Shown: positions 9,791 to 20,152 of the stretch, piece by piece
Numbering within the stretch: position 1 is the stretch's first letter
Layout of the letters: each line of letters opens with the position of its first letter
Assembly: GCF_000428845.1 (NCBI RefSeq)
Contig: NZ_AUAS01000013.1
Coordinates: forward strand, 62,001-126,000
DNA length: 64,000 bases
From: Dyadobacter alkalitolerans DSM 23607
GTDB lineage: Bacteria; Bacteroidota; Bacteroidia; Cytophagales; Spirosomataceae
Direction: 5' to 3'
Program-made: the position numbers and the translations under genes
The notes under the pieces: generated by a model
Told to the model about the DNA's origin: nothing
Database searches by the model: none
Seen by the model: the letters and a program-made list of their open reading frames with translations, nothing else

Positions 9791-12700
9791 ATGTCTTTCA
9801 AAAAGAACAAAAAACTTAATAGTGATTTTTCCAGAATGACGATCAGTCTGGCTTCACCTGAGTCTATCCTTGAGAGCTCTTTCGGTGAAGTAACCCAGCC
9901 TGAAACCATCAACTACCGGACTTACAAGCCGGAGATGGGCGGATTATTCTGCGAAAGAATCTTCGGACCTGTGAAGGACTGGGAATGTCATTGTGGAAAA
10001 TACAAACGTATCCGTTACAAAGGAATCATCTGCGACCGTTGCGGTGTAGAGGTTACTGAGAAAAAGGTGCGTCGCGAGCGTATGGGCCACATTGAACTCG
10101 TTGTTCCTGTTGCACATATCTGGTATTTCCGCAGCTTGCCGAACAAAATCGGTTACCTGTTGGGATTATCAACCAAGAAATTGGATCAAATTATTTATTA
10201 CGAGCGATATGCAGTCGTTCAGCCTGGTGTTAAAGAAGAAGATGGCGTTGGCTATCTTGACTTCTTGACCGAAGATGAATATCTGGATATCATCGATAAG
10301 CTGCCTCGCGAAAACCAAATGCTTCCGGACACGGATCCAAATAAGTTTATCGCGAAAATGGGTGCGGATGCGCTTGAAATGCTTTTGAACCGGATTAAAC
10401 TGGATGAGCTTTCATACGAACTTCGTCACCAGGCAGCAACGGATACTTCGCAGCAACGTAAAGCAGAAGCATTAAAGCGTCTGAAAGTTGTAGAAGCATT
10501 CCGTGATGCAAATACACGTATCGAAAACCGTCCTGAGTGGATGGTGATCAAGATGGTTCCGGTTATTCCACCAGAACTTCGTCCGCTTGTGCCTTTGGAT
10601 GGTGGTCGTTTTGCGACTTCCGATTTGAATGACCTTTATCGCCGTGTTATCATTCGGAACAACCGTCTGAAACGTCTGATTGAGATCAAAGCACCTGAGG
10701 TGATCTTGCGTAACGAAAAACGTATGTTGCAGGAAGCGGTTGATTCGCTTTTCGACAACAGCCGTAAAGTAAATGCGGTGCGTTCAGAAGGTAACCGTGC
10801 ATTGAAATCACTTTCTGACATGCTTAAAGGTAAGCAAGGACGTTTCCGTCAAAACTTGCTTGGTAAGCGTGTCGATTATTCTGGTCGTTCGGTAATTGTT
10901 GTAGGACCTGAATTGAAATTGCACGAGTGCGGTTTGCCAAAAGATATGGCGGCAGAATTATTCAAGCCGTTCATTATCCGCAAGCTGATCGAACGTGGAA
11001 TTGTTAAAACTGTAAAATCAGCGAAAAAGATTGTAGATCGTAAAGATCCTGTGATCTGGGATATTTTGGAAAACGTGTTGAAAGGACACCCTGTGTTGCT
11101 TAACCGTGCTCCAACATTGCACCGTTTGGGTATCCAGGCATTCCAGCCTAAACTGATCGAAGGAAAAGCGATTCAGTTGCACCCACTCGTTTGTACAGCA
11201 TTCAACGCTGACTTTGACGGTGACCAGATGGCCGTTCACGTGCCATTGGGTCAGGAAGCCGTTTTAGAAGCTTCAATGTTGATGCTTTCGTCACATAACA
11301 TTCTTAACCCTGCGAATGGCGCGCCGATTACGGTTCCATCACAAGACATGGTTTTGGGTCTGTATTATGTTACAAAAGGCCGCGTAAGCACAGAAAACTA
11401 TCCGATCATTGGAGAAGGAATGATTTTCTACGGTCCGGACGAAGTTATCATTGCCATTAATGAAGGCAAATTGTCAAAACATGCGAATATCAAATGCCGC
11501 CTGCGCGTTCGTAACGACGACGGAACATTTGAAACGAAAATGGTTGACACCGTTGCCGGACGTATCCTGTTCAATCAGGCTGTTCCTGAGGAAGTTGGTT
11601 ACATCAATGAATTGCTGACTAAGAAGAAATTGCAGCAGATCATTGGTTTGGTGTTCAAATTGGCTGGTGTTGCCCGTACAGCTCAGTTCCTGGATGAAAT
11701 TAAAGAACTTGGTTTCCAAATGGCCTTCAAAGGCGGTTTGTCAATGGGATTGAACGACGTAATGGTGCCAGACGAAAAGGTGAAATTGATCGAGCAAGCG
11801 AAACTGGACGTGGAAAACGTTTGGAGCAACTACTTGATGGGTCTTATCACTGAAAACGAGCGTTATAACCAGGTTATTGATATCTGGACACGCGTTAACT
11901 CACGCATTACAGAGACGTTGATGAAGCAATTGGAAACAGACCAGGGCGGATTTAACTCAATTTATATGATGATGCACTCAGGTGCACGTGGTTCGCGCGA
12001 GCAAATCCGTCAGCTGGGTGGAATGAGGGGTCTTATGGCCAAGCCTCAGAAAAACATCGCGGGTGGTGCAGGTGAAATCATCGAGAACCCGATCCTTTCT
12101 AACTTTAAAGAAGGTTTGGACGTTCTTGAATACTTTATCTCAACACACGGTGCACGTAAAGGTCTTGCCGATACAGCTCTGAAAACGGCTGATGCGGGTT
12201 ACCTTACACGTCGTCTGCATGACGTTGCACAAGATGTAGTTGTGATCGAAACAGACTGCGGATCCCTTCGTGGAATTGCAATCTCTGCTTTGAAAGACAA
12301 CGAAGATATCGTTGAGCCACTTTCTGAGCGTATCCTGGGTCGTGTAAGCGTTCACGATGTATTTGATCCTTTGTCTAACGAAATGATCTTGGCTTCTGGT
12401 CAGGAAATCACGGAAGAAATCGCTTCTTACATTGACGAAACGAGCATTGAAACAGTTGAAATTCGTTCAGTATTGACTTGCGAAACACGTAATGGTGTTT
12501 GTGCGAAATGCTACGGACGTTCATTGGCATCTGCGCATATGGTGAACATTGGTGAAGCTGTGGGTGTAATTGCATCGCAGTCCATCGGTGAGCCGGGAAC
12601 GCAGTTGACACTTCGTACATTCCACGTCGGTGGTACGGCTTCCAACATTTCTGTTGAAGCAAACATCAAGGCGAAATTCGACGGTGTAATTGGTTTTGAA

Positions 12701-14113
12701 GATCTTCGTCTTGTTCAGTCTGTTAACTCAGAAGGAGATGACGTAACAGTAGTAATGGGTCGTTCAGGAGAGGTTAAAATTACTAATCCAGAAACTGGCC
12801 AGCTATTGATCTCAAATAACGTTCCTTATGGAGCACACCTTTTGGTAAAAGATGGTGACAGGGTTCAAAAAGGACAAGAACTTTGTACCTGGGATCCATA
12901 TCACGCAGTAATCCTTTCGGAATTCACCGGAGTAGTATCGTTCGATGCAATTGAAGAAGGCATTACATATCGTGAAGAATTTGATGAGCAAACTGGTTTC
13001 CAGGAATCTGTGATCATTGAAACACGTGATAAAACCAAAAACCCGGCTATCGTGGTAAAAGGTAAGTCTACGTTGTTGAAAGATCAGACAGAAAAAGGCT
13101 ATAACCTTCCTGTTGGAGCACGTTTGGTGGTGAAAGCCGGAACGAACATTAAAGCAGGTCAGCCATTGGCGAAAATCCCACGTGTTGTTGGTAAAACACG
13201 CGATATTACGGGAGGTTTGCCACGTGTAACTGAACTTTTCGAGGCTCGTAACCCGTCTAACCCAGCAACTGTTTCTGAAATCGATGGTGTAGTTTCTTAT
13301 GGAGGTGTGAAACGCGGTAACCGTGAAATTCATATCGAATCAAGAGACGGAACACAACGTCGTTACATGGTTGCCCTTTCGAAACACATTCTGGTTCAGG
13401 ATGGTGACTTCGTGAGAGCAGGAGATCCATTATCCGACGGAGCGATCACACCAGCTGATATTCTTTCTATCAAAGGACCAACAGCGGTTCAGGAATATCT
13501 TGTAAATGAAATTCAGGAAGTATACCGTCTGCAGGGTGTGAAGATCAACGATAAGCATATCGAATGTATCGTACGCCAGATGATGCAGAAAGTTGAGATC
13601 CTGGATGCAGGTGATACCAACTTCCTCGAAATGCAACCGGTTGACCGCGTTGTATTCCGTGAAGAAAATGATAAGATCCTGGATTTGAAAGTTATTGAAG
13701 ACGCTGGTAGCTCTGAGACTTTGAAACCAGGTATGATCGTTTCTGTTCGTCGTTTGCGTGATGAAAATTCAAGCTTGAAACGTCGTGACCTGAAATTGGT
13801 TACTGCGCGTGATGCGCAGGCGGCTGTTGCGAAACCTACTTTGATGGGTATCACACAAGCTTCATTGGGTACTGAAAGTTTCGTTTCTGCGGCTTCGTTC
13901 CAGGAAACAACCAAAGTATTGAGCGAAGCAGCTGTTCGTGGAAAACGCGATGAACTGAAAGGCTTGAAAGAAAACGTGATCGTAGGTCACTTGATCCCAG
14001 CCGGAACAGGAATGCGTCAATACGAAAGCTTGATCGTTGGATCAAAAGAAGAGTTCGATGCTTTGACTGAATCTCGTGAGAAGCTTTCTCGCAAGAAAAA
14101 GGAATTAGTATAG
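9791..14113 (+). CDS. rpoC: DNA-directed RNA polymerase subunit beta'
   Basis: RpoC supplies the catalytic magnesium site. The 1440 residues include the N-terminal zinc site (C66, C68, C81, C84), the active-site NADFDGD at about 472-478, and the second zinc site around '[14 protein letters not shown]'. The trigger-loop region '[20 protein letters not shown]' is also present. The gene ends just before a strong terminator that closes the polymerase transcript. Confidence 0.99.
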   Translation: MSFKKNKKLNSDFSRMTISLASPESILESSFGEVTQPETINYRTYKPEMGGLFCERIFGPVKDWECHCGKYKRIRYKGIICDRCGVEVTEKKVRRERMGHIELVVPVAHIWYFRSLPNKIGYLLGLSTKKLDQIIYYERYAVVQPGVKEEDGVGYLDFLTEDEYLDIIDKLPRENQMLPDTDPNKFIAKMGADALEMLLNRIKLDELSYELRHQAATDTSQQRKAEALKRLKVVEAFRDANTRIENRPEWMVIKMVPVIPPELRPLVPLDGGRFATSDLNDLYRRVIIRNNRLKRLIEIKAPEVILRNEKRMLQEAVDSLFDNSRKVNAVRSEGNRALKSLSDMLKGKQGRFRQNLLGKRVDYSGRSVIVVGPELKLHECGLPKDMAAELFKPFIIRKLIERGIVKTVKSAKKIVDRKDPVIWDILENVLKGHPVLLNRAPTLHRLGIQAFQPKLIEGKAIQLHPLVCTAFNADFDGDQMAVHVPLGQEAVLEASMLMLSSHNILNPANGAPITVPSQDMVLGLYYVTKGRVSTENYPIIGEGMIFYGPDEVIIAINEGKLSKHANIKCRLRVRNDDGTFETKMVDTVAGRILFNQAVPEEVGYINELLTKKKLQQIIGLVFKLAGVARTAQFLDEIKELGFQMAFKGGLSMGLNDVMVPDEKVKLIEQAKLDVENVWSNYLMGLITENERYNQVIDIWTRVNSRITETLMKQLETDQGGFNSIYMMMHSGARGSREQIRQLGGMRGLMAKPQKNIAGGAGEIIENPILSNFKEGLDVLEYFISTHGARKGLADTALKTADAGYLTRRLHDVAQDVVVIETDCGSLRGIAISALKDNEDIVEPLSERILGRVSVHDVFDPLSNEMILASGQEITEEIASYIDETSIETVEIRSVLTCETRNGVCAKCYGRSLASAHMVNIGEAVGVIASQSIGEPGTQLTLRTFHVGGTASNISVEANIKAKFDGVIGFEDLRLVQSVNSEGDDVTVVMGRSGEVKITNPETGQLLISNNVPYGAHLLVKDGDRVQKGQELCTWDPYHAVILSEFTGVVSFDAIEEGITYREEFDEQTGFQESVIIETRDKTKNPAIVVKGKSTLLKDQTEKGYNLPVGARLVVKAGTNIKAGQPLAKIPRVVGKTRDITGGLPRVTELFEARNPSNPATVSEIDGVVSYGGVKRGNREIHIESRDGTQRRYMVALSKHILVQDGDFVRAGDPLSDGAITPADILSIKGPTAVQEYLVNEIQEVYRLQGVKINDKHIECIVRQMMQKVEILDAGDTNFLEMQPVDRVVFREENDKILDLKVIEDAGSSETLKPGMIVSVRRLRDENSSLKRRDLKLVTARDAQAAVAKPTLMGITQASLGTESFVSAASFQETTKVLSEAAVRGKRDELKGLKENVIVGHLIPAGTGMRQYESLIVGSKEEFDALTESREKLSRKKKELV

Positions 14114-14132
14114 GTCAATTCAAGTAAAATAA

Positions 14133-14167
14133 AAAGAGCCGGTTCTGCGATGTGGAACCGGCTCTTT
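14133..14167 (+). terminator. Rho-independent terminator of rpoBC
   Basis: Perfect 13-base arms (14133-14145 and 14155-14167) enclose a 9-base loop. The stem is GC-rich at its core and ends in TTT. Confidence 0.9.
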
Positions 14168-14249
14168 GCTGTTTTAATACTAAATTTTAGTAATTTCCGC
14201 AGAGATAATCATTTGCTGCCAAGCACTGTAATGCCAATAAAACCAACCG

Positions 14250-14579
14250 ATGGAAGATAACACAAAAGAAAACGAACAGCAGATCAATGTAGAATTGTCA
14301 GAGGAAATGGCCGAAGGAGTTTATTCCAATTTAGCCATGATCGCACATTCAAACAGCGAATTCATCCTTGATTTTATTCGCTTAATGCCGGGCGTTCCAC
14401 GCGCAAAAGTGAAGGCACGAATCATTATCACGCCGGAACATGCAAAACGCCTCATCGCAGCATTGCAGGACAATATTCAAAAATACGAAGATCAATACGG
14501 CCAGATCCAAAGCTCACAGGATAACGAGCCATCATTTAATTTTCCAATCAGTTTCGGAGGGCCAGGCGGCGAAGCATAA
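14250..14579 (+). CDS. DUF3467 domain-containing protein
   Basis: This 109-residue acidic protein resembles the DUF3467 family, which is often found next to rpoC in Bacteroidota. The core 'EMAEGVYSNLAMIAHSNSEF' and 'PGVPRAKVKARIIITPEHAK' are the parts I recognise. The function is unknown. It has no signal peptide or membrane segment, so it is probably cytoplasmic. It lies after the rpoC terminator, so it is likely transcribed separately or by readthrough. Confidence 0.85.
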   Translation: MEDNTKENEQQINVELSEEMAEGVYSNLAMIAHSNSEFILDFIRLMPGVPRAKVKARIIITPEHAKRLIAALQDNIQKYEDQYGQIQSSQDNEPSFNFPISFGGPGGEA

Positions 14580-14718
14580 GCATTTGATTGCAGCATTTAT
14601 TGACCTATTCTGATAAGCGATTTAACTTTAAGTTGCTTACAGTCACCATCCTTTTGACATTTTTTGTAACTTCGGTATCTGCATAAGGACAATCATTTCC
14701 GAACCCAATCAATTCACC

Positions 14719-15180
14719 ATGGCGTTATTCAAACTTTCAATTAACAACCGTGCCTATGACGCGGATGTGGAGCGGGAAACTCCGCTTTTATGGGTGCTCC
14801 GAGATAACCTCGGTCTCGTAGGAACCAAATACGGCTGCGGGATTGCGCAATGTGGCGCATGCACCGTTCATGTAGACGGCAAAGCGGTGCGCTCTTGTGT
14901 GCTTCCAGTTTCGGCTGTTGGTAAATCCAAAGTAACCACCATTGAAGGACTTTCAGAAAAAGGCGATCATCCGGTTCAGCAAGCCTGGGATGAGGTGGAC
15001 GTTGCACAATGCGGTTACTGCCAGGCTGGCCAGATCATGACGGCGGCAGCATTGCTCAAAGAAAAACCAAAGCCAACCGAAGAAGAAATCGTCTCCACCA
15101 TGAGCGGCAACATTTGCCGTTGCGGCACTTACCACCGCATTCGCGAAGCAGTGAAAGTAGCAGCATCCAAAACCAACTGA
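14719..15180 (+). CDS. (2Fe-2S)-binding small subunit of a molybdenum hydroxylase (IorA-like)
   Basis: This is the electron-transfer subunit of a xanthine-oxidase-family enzyme, of the isoquinoline 1-oxidoreductase alpha type. The 153 residues hold the plant-ferredoxin cluster ligands C40, C45, C48 and C60. The all-helical C-terminal cluster has ligands C98, C101, C133 and C135 ('CGYCQAGQI', 'GNICRCG'). It has no export signal of its own and would travel with its partner through the Tat system. The large-subunit gene starts 2 bases downstream. No FAD-binding middle subunit is encoded nearby, as in other two-subunit Ior-type enzymes. Confidence 0.93.
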   Translation: MALFKLSINNRAYDADVERETPLLWVLRDNLGLVGTKYGCGIAQCGACTVHVDGKAVRSCVLPVSAVGKSKVTTIEGLSEKGDHPVQQAWDEVDVAQCGYCQAGQIMTAAALLKEKPKPTEEEIVSTMSGNICRCGTYHRIREAVKVAASKTN

Positions 15181-15182
15181 CC

Positions 15183-17327
15183 ATGCAGACATTAGAACAA
15201 ACTTCGAGGCGCAATTTTATGAAAATTGCGGCTGCGGCAGGCGGTGGACTGTTTTTAGGTTTCAATTGGACCAATTCTTCTGCCTTACCAGTTGTTGTTG
15301 ATGCCAAAAGCATTGCAGCCGGCTCTATAAATTTTAATAGTTATTTGTCGATCGGGACAGATAACATTATCACCATTGTTTCTCCAAATCCTGAAATAGG
15401 ACAAGGAATCAAAACGGCGTTTCCAATGGTCGTGGCCGAGGAGCTGGACGCGGATTGGAAACAAGTGAAAACCGTTCAGGGAAACCTGGATACGGGGATC
15501 TTTGAAAGACAGGTTACCGGCGGAAGCGGCGCGGTCCCGCATTCCTGGGAACGCCTTCGCAAGGCAGGCGCAACGGCACGCCATCTTTTAATAGAAGCTG
15601 CTGCAGCCAAATGGAATGTTCCCGCCGCCGAGCTGACCACTGAAAACGGCAAAGTTCTGCATAAAACCTACGGCAAATCTGCCACTTACGGCGAACTGGC
15701 AGAAGCAGCCTCCAAGCTCACTGCTCCAACCGAAATTAAATTAAAAAGCGAAAAGGATTTCAAACTGATCGGACAATCCATTCGTAATGTTGATAACCAT
15801 AATATAGCCACGGGCAAGCCACTTTTCGGACTTGATTTTTACAAGGAAGGAATGTTGTTCGCCTTGATCCAGCGGCCCAAAGCATTTGGATTAAAATTGA
15901 AATCCGTAGATTCGGCAGCAGCCAAGGCTATGCCAGGCATTGTGGATGTGGTAACCTTTGAAAATAGCGTTGCCGTCGTTGGGAAATCAACGTGGCAAGT
16001 GAAAAAGGCCAAAGACGCATTGAAAATCGAATATGAGAAAGCAGCAGAACTCGAAAGCACTGCCGATCATAATCGCATTTTTTCTCAGTTGATGGATAAT
16101 GGCGAAGCAACCGTAAGGCGCAAAGACGGCGACGTGGACGCAGCATTTAAAAACGCTGCAAAAGTCATCAAAGCCGAATATCAATGCCCATTCCTGCCGC
16201 ACAGCCCATTGGAACCCATGAACTTCTTTGCGCACGTGCGTGAGGACGGCGTGGAACTCGTGGGCCCGACGCAAACGCCCGAGCGCGCGCGTACGGAAGT
16301 AGCGAAAATCACCGGCATAGCACCCGAAAAAATAACGGTCGAAATCACTCGTCAAGGCGGCGGATTCGGTCGCAGGCTTTCAGCAGACTTTGTAATCGAA
16401 GCCGCGCATGTTTCCAAGCTCGTGAAAGCACCGGTTAAAGTGGTTTGGACGCGGGAAGATGATATGACAGGCGGCACTTACCGCCCCGCAGTGCGTTACC
16501 GTTTCGAAGCAGCATTGGACAAAGACGGAACCATGATCGGTTACAAGTTGCGCGGAGTTGGCATGAACTCCGGAAATTCAACAAGAGAAGATAATTTCCC
16601 TTCCGGATCCGTAGACAACTTGCTAATCGATTCGGTTGAGCACAAATCCCCGATCACAACGGGCCCATGGCGCGCACCGATCACCAACTTCCTTGCTTAC
16701 GCCGAACAATCGTTCCTCGACGAAGTCGCTGAGGCAGCAGGCAAGGATCCGGTCGCATTCCGACTGGAACTGCTCGAAAAAGCGAAAAAATCACCCGTTA
16801 ATGCGGTTAAATATGACGTGGACAGAATGATCGCTGTGGTGAAAATGGCGGCGGAGAAAAGCAACTGGGGCAAAAAGAAAGGCGTTTATCAAGGGTTCAG
16901 CGTTTATTTTTCTCACAGATCTTACGTAGCGCAAGTAGGTGAGATCGTAATGCAGAAAGGCAAGCCGGTTCTTAAAAACGTCATTGCAGCAGTCGATTGC
17001 GGCATAGTGATCAACCAAAGCGGTTCTTTGCAGCAGGTTAGGGGTGGCGTCGTGGACGGCTTGGGCCACGCAATGTATGGCAACATGACATTCAAGGACG
17101 GCGCGCCGGATCAGACCAACTTCAATGGTTTCCGCCTGATCAGGATGAACGAAATCCCGGAAGTGGATGTGCATTTTGTGAATAACGGCATATCTCCCAC
17201 AGGTTTGGGCGAACCAGCATTGCCACCTGCTGGCGCTGCTATGGCCAATGCATTTTATAAAGCAACAAAACAGCGCTTGCGCAACCAGCCTTTTGTAAAC
17301 GAGGAAGCTTTCAAAGGCATTTCTTAA
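15183..17327 (+). CDS. Molybdopterin-binding large subunit of a molybdenum hydroxylase (IorB-like), Tat-exported
   Basis: This catalytic subunit would oxidise an aldehyde or N-heterocycle using molybdopterin-cytosine dinucleotide; the substrate is unknown. The frame is open further upstream, but the ATG at 15183 gives 714 residues, starts 2 bases after the small-subunit stop and begins with a twin-arginine signal ('SRRNFMKIAAAAGG'). The cofactor loop 'GGGFGRR' and the C-terminal 'GLGEPALPPAGAAMANA' segment with the expected active-site glutamate are visible. It forms an operon with the small subunit and is followed by a terminator. No dedicated molybdenum-cofactor chaperone gene lies nearby. 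Confidence 0.93.
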   Translation: MQTLEQTSRRNFMKIAAAAGGGLFLGFNWTNSSALPVVVDAKSIAAGSINFNSYLSIGTDNIITIVSPNPEIGQGIKTAFPMVVAEELDADWKQVKTVQGNLDTGIFERQVTGGSGAVPHSWERLRKAGATARHLLIEAAAAKWNVPAAELTTENGKVLHKTYGKSATYGELAEAASKLTAPTEIKLKSEKDFKLIGQSIRNVDNHNIATGKPLFGLDFYKEGMLFALIQRPKAFGLKLKSVDSAAAKAMPGIVDVVTFENSVAVVGKSTWQVKKAKDALKIEYEKAAELESTADHNRIFSQLMDNGEATVRRKDGDVDAAFKNAAKVIKAEYQCPFLPHSPLEPMNFFAHVREDGVELVGPTQTPERARTEVAKITGIAPEKITVEITRQGGGFGRRLSADFVIEAAHVSKLVKAPVKVVWTREDDMTGGTYRPAVRYRFEAALDKDGTMIGYKLRGVGMNSGNSTREDNFPSGSVDNLLIDSVEHKSPITTGPWRAPITNFLAYAEQSFLDEVAEAAGKDPVAFRLELLEKAKKSPVNAVKYDVDRMIAVVKMAAEKSNWGKKKGVYQGFSVYFSHRSYVAQVGEIVMQKGKPVLKNVIAAVDCGIVINQSGSLQQVRGGVVDGLGHAMYGNMTFKDGAPDQTNFNGFRLIRMNEIPEVDVHFVNNGISPTGLGEPALPPAGAAMANAFYKATKQRLRNQPFVNEEAFKGIS

Positions 17328-17354
17328 CATTGCATAGGCTTACATAATTTAATC

Positions 17355-17407
17355 AGACAGTAAGAAGAAAATGTCCATTCGCATTTTTATCTTACTGTCT
17401 TTTATTT
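17355..17407 (+). terminator. Terminator after the molybdenum hydroxylase operon
   Basis: Eleven-base perfect arms (17355-17365 and 17390-17400) with a 24-base loop are followed by TTTATTT. Confidence 0.65.
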
Positions 17408-17435
17408 AATCCCCCATCATTCCTGAACCATTATC

Positions 17436-18401
17436 ATGAAGAAAATCCTTCTGCTGATTGCCTGCATATGCCTGCTCATTACTGCATTCCGATTCGCCGA
17501 TTTCCCGGAGGCAGTCATCTCAAACGGCATCATCAATGCGAAGTTAATGCTGCCGGATGCCAGCTCCGGCTATTATCGTGGCGTGCGTTTCGACTGGGCA
17601 GGACAGGTTGCCAGCCTTGATTACAAGGGACACTCTTATTTTGGGCAATGGAACAGCACCTATGATCCCAAATTGCATGACGCCATTATGGGGCCGGTTG
17701 AGGAGTTCGTCGCATTGGATTTTGATGCGGTAAAGCCAGGGGAGACATTCGTAAAAATTGGCGTTGGAGTCCTGGTTAAGCCTGATGATAAAAAATATTC
17801 ATTCGCAACGAACTATGAATTGAAAGATGCAGGTAAATGGACTGTTGATAAGAAGAAGGATAACGTAACATTCACGCATACATTGAAAGATGCATCAGGC
17901 TACGGTTATGTGTATACAAAGACATTAAAACTGGTTAAAGGAAAGCCCCAACTCGTTTTAGAACACAGCCTTAAAAATACCGGCTCAAAAGAAATTTCAA
18001 CCAGCACTTACAATCACAACTTTTTCATGATCGATAAAGAGCCAACGAACGAGCATATACGGATCGTTTTTCCCTTCGAAGTAAGTGGGGAAGGAGCAGG
18101 TTTTGGGACCATTATCAATGTAAAAGGCAAAACGCTCAATTATGCAAGGCCGGTTGTAAATGGCGATCAGATATTCAGCAGTGGGCTGAAAGGCTTCGGG
18201 TCAGGCGCAAAAGATTATGATATACGCATTGAAAATACCAAAACATCAGCTGGCGTAAGAATTACGGGTGATAAGCCTTTGGAGAAATTGGTATACTGGG
18301 CTAGTCCCACCACCTCATGCCCTGAACCCTACATTCATATCAGCGCAAAACCGGGTCAGGAAACAAAGTGGAACGTCAACTATGAGTTCTACACTTTTTG
18401 A
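17436..18401 (+). CDS. Secreted mutarotase-like protein of unknown function
   Basis: The 321 residues start with a clear signal peptide ('MKKILLLIACICLLITAF'). The rest is rich in beta strands. Segments such as 'RGVRFDWAGQVASLDYKGHS', 'LEHSLKNTGSKEISTSTYNH' and the final 'PTTSCPEPYIHISAKPGQET' recall the galactose-mutarotase/aldose-epimerase superfamily fold, in which conserved His and Glu residues act on sugars. I infer only the fold; no substrate is known. It stands alone between a terminator and a gene-free stretch. Confidence 0.55.
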   Translation: MKKILLLIACICLLITAFRFADFPEAVISNGIINAKLMLPDASSGYYRGVRFDWAGQVASLDYKGHSYFGQWNSTYDPKLHDAIMGPVEEFVALDFDAVKPGETFVKIGVGVLVKPDDKKYSFATNYELKDAGKWTVDKKKDNVTFTHTLKDASGYGYVYTKTLKLVKGKPQLVLEHSLKNTGSKEISTSTYNHNFFMIDKEPTNEHIRIVFPFEVSGEGAGFGTIINVKGKTLNYARPVVNGDQIFSSGLKGFGSGAKDYDIRIENTKTSAGVRITGDKPLEKLVYWASPTTSCPEPYIHISAKPGQETKWNVNYEFYTF

Positions 18402-18738
18402 CCCGCTAAACCTTAGCGTTATAGTTCTATTCTTGATTCGTGCAAAAGCAAACACTTTCTCACTAGAATTACTTCGTAGGTGAAAAATTTATTTAATGCT
18501 GTTCCAACGATTTCAACGCAGGCAGGTTGGGTAACACAATGCGCAATTTGTGGATAAGATACTTATTGTTAATAAGATAACTATTTTGATGTCTAAGACC
18601 CTCGGTCTAAAAATGCCTCTGATTAATTTTAAACAGACAATATTGAAATAAAATTTGATAGCACGAAAATGTCACCCTTAGGAATAGTTTTGGATGTCAC
18701 TGCGAGTATCAGACCATCGACAACTAAACTGAACTAAG
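18402..18738. other. Intergenic stretch without a gene
   Basis: This AT-rich stretch of 337 bases has no convincing open frame. The only structure I see is a short inverted repeat CTTATT-gtt-AATAAG at 18562-18576. It may carry the promoter of the next gene, but no clear TAnnTTTG element is present. Confidence 0.4.
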
Positions 18739-19134
18739 ATGAAAACTTTAAAAGCACTTATCCTGATCGCAGCACTGGGATTTTCTGCCGCAAGCTATGC
18801 GCAGACTGTTCCCACAACGCCAACATCCCCATCGCAGCCACAGAGCGTGCCTACGCAGGATCCAACCACCACAACGCCTTCATCGTCTAATCCGACGACT
18901 GAGAAAAAGGCAGAGTTTAACTCTCCTCAGTCGCCCGTAAAGCCTTCAAATACACCGTCGGAGGATACATTGATTAAATCCCAAGGTGCTTCCGGCGCAG
19001 TAATGAAGGATTCGCTTATGCCAGCGAGTGATAAAAAGATGGATAGAAAAAATCGGAAGAAAAATAAAAAAGATGCCAACGCAACCGATACAAATTCATC
19101 AGGCTCAGCAACTGAAGCTGACAGAAAACCATAA
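18739..19134 (+). CDS. Small secreted low-complexity protein
   Basis: The 131 residues begin with a signal peptide ending in 'SYAQ'. The body is rich in Pro, Thr and Ser up to about residue 75 and basic near 95-112 ('DKKMDRKNRKKNKKD'). No domain is recognisable. It resembles in style the protein at 21579-21941, another short exported protein of low complexity. A terminator follows directly, so it is a single-gene transcript. Confidence 0.6.
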   Translation: MKTLKALILIAALGFSAASYAQTVPTTPTSPSQPQSVPTQDPTTTTPSSSNPTTEKKAEFNSPQSPVKPSNTPSEDTLIKSQGASGAVMKDSLMPASDKKMDRKNRKKNKKDANATDTNSSGSATEADRKP

Positions 19135-19153
19135 TCATCAACGAACGAAAATC

Positions 19154-19184
19154 AAAATGCCCGAAATTCAATTTCGGGCATTTT
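19154..19184 (+). terminator. Hairpin terminator
   Basis: Perfect 14-base arms (19154-19167 and 19171-19184) with a 3-base loop end in TTTT. The symmetric A/T ends allow it to work in both directions, closing the upstream plus-strand gene and the minus-strand gene beyond. Confidence 0.8.
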
Positions 19185-19233
19185 AATTCAATGCAATTGC
19201 TTGAATGGTCGGGAGACGAAAGTCGTTGTGAAA

Positions 19234-19485
19234 TCAGTAATGTGCAACTTGCTGGGGTACAGCCGGTTCAAGATCTGATTCTAAAAAAGGCTGGGTAACC
19301 ACTGCTTTATTCTCATTTACCCAGGTACACCAAACTTTTCCGTTATAACTTCTTTTCGTTACAGGTGTTGAGTTACCATTTACATAAGTTACAATATCTA
19401 CAATTTGATATTCATCAACTTGCATAATACGGGTTCCGTTCTTCTCCTTCACCCAGTCATCCTTCATATAGTTCAATGTGACCAT
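19234..19485 (-). CDS. Small DUF2158/YodC-like protein
   Basis: The 83 residues loosely fit the YodC/DUF2158 pattern: 'DDWVKEKNGTRIMQV' near the start, then 'VWCTWVNENKAVV' and 'FLESDLE'. Such proteins are small SH3-like beta folds of unknown function. The ATG at 19485 is the only reasonable start. It is a lone gene converging on the preceding plus-strand gene. Confidence 0.5.
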   Translation of the reverse strand: MVTLNYMKDDWVKEKNGTRIMQVDEYQIVDIVTYVNGNSTPVTKRSYNGKVWCTWVNENKAVVTQPFLESDLEPAVPQQVAHY

Positions 19486-19740
19486 CGGTTTATGTGTTTT
19501 CGTCCGATGGTGTTTAAAATTTTATGCCACTTTTTAAAAGCCCCAAAACATAAATATAAAATTTTAAAATGTCATATAGAAACGTAGAACTACTTGTATT
19601 CAACTTGTGGCAAGAATTTTATATAAAATAGAAGATCCGTTGTATAACCCGGGTTACAACCGATATGCGGCGTATAAAAGGTTAATTCCATTTATATTAC
19701 ATTATTTGAGTATTTTTTAGGACAATTAAATTAGCATATC

Positions 19741-20052
19741 ATGAAACATGCAGACACTAGAAAAACGATATTGTCTTTAAGCAACGAAAGTTTCAAACAC
19801 TATCTTTTGCTTCGTTATGTAGATGATTCCAGCGATCCGAAATGGAAGAAGCTAAGCTTTGTTTCCGTAGAATTGATTGCGCCGGAAGTTTGGATACAGC
19901 TTCATAATTACGCCCGTGCAGATGTGGAAAGTCAGGGAGGGCGATTGGTTGGCTATGAGGTAATCGATGAGAAGCTCGTCCGACACGATAGCATTCGCTC
20001 CAATTCATGGCCGGCAGATTGGATGTGGGTTATTCAAAAGTGGGACAATTGA
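19741..20052 (+). CDS. Hypothetical protein, 103 residues
   Basis: I do not recognise this protein. It has no signal peptide and no membrane segment. It is mixed in charge with several Trp residues ('EVWIQLHNYARAD', 'SWPADWMWVIQKWD'). It lies between a 255-base gene-free stretch and a bidirectional terminator, so it is a monocistronic gene. A continuous frame of this length with a typical start and its own terminator makes it likely to be real. Confidence 0.5.
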   Translation: MKHADTRKTILSLSNESFKHYLLLRYVDDSSDPKWKKLSFVSVELIAPEVWIQLHNYARADVESQGGRLVGYEVIDEKLVRHDSIRSNSWPADWMWVIQKWDN

Positions 20053-20100
20053 ACGAATAATTTAATGCAAGCCGTTCATAATTTAATAGGGAACGTGAGC

Positions 20101-20136
20101 AACGAAAAAAGGGGACAGAAGTCCCCTTTTTTCGTT
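20101..20136. terminator. Bidirectional terminator
   Basis: Perfect 16-base arms (20101-20116 and 20121-20136) with a GC core GGGGAC/GTCCCC, a 4-base loop and A/T tracts on both sides. It lies between two converging genes. Confidence 0.88.
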
Positions 20137-20152
20137 GCTATATCAATAAAAA

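Noticed and set aside
12812..13333. 173-codon antisense frame inside rpoC
   Set aside because: It mirrors the codon bias of rpoC; composition is Phe/Cys-rich and unlike a protein, and the gene on the other strand is certain.
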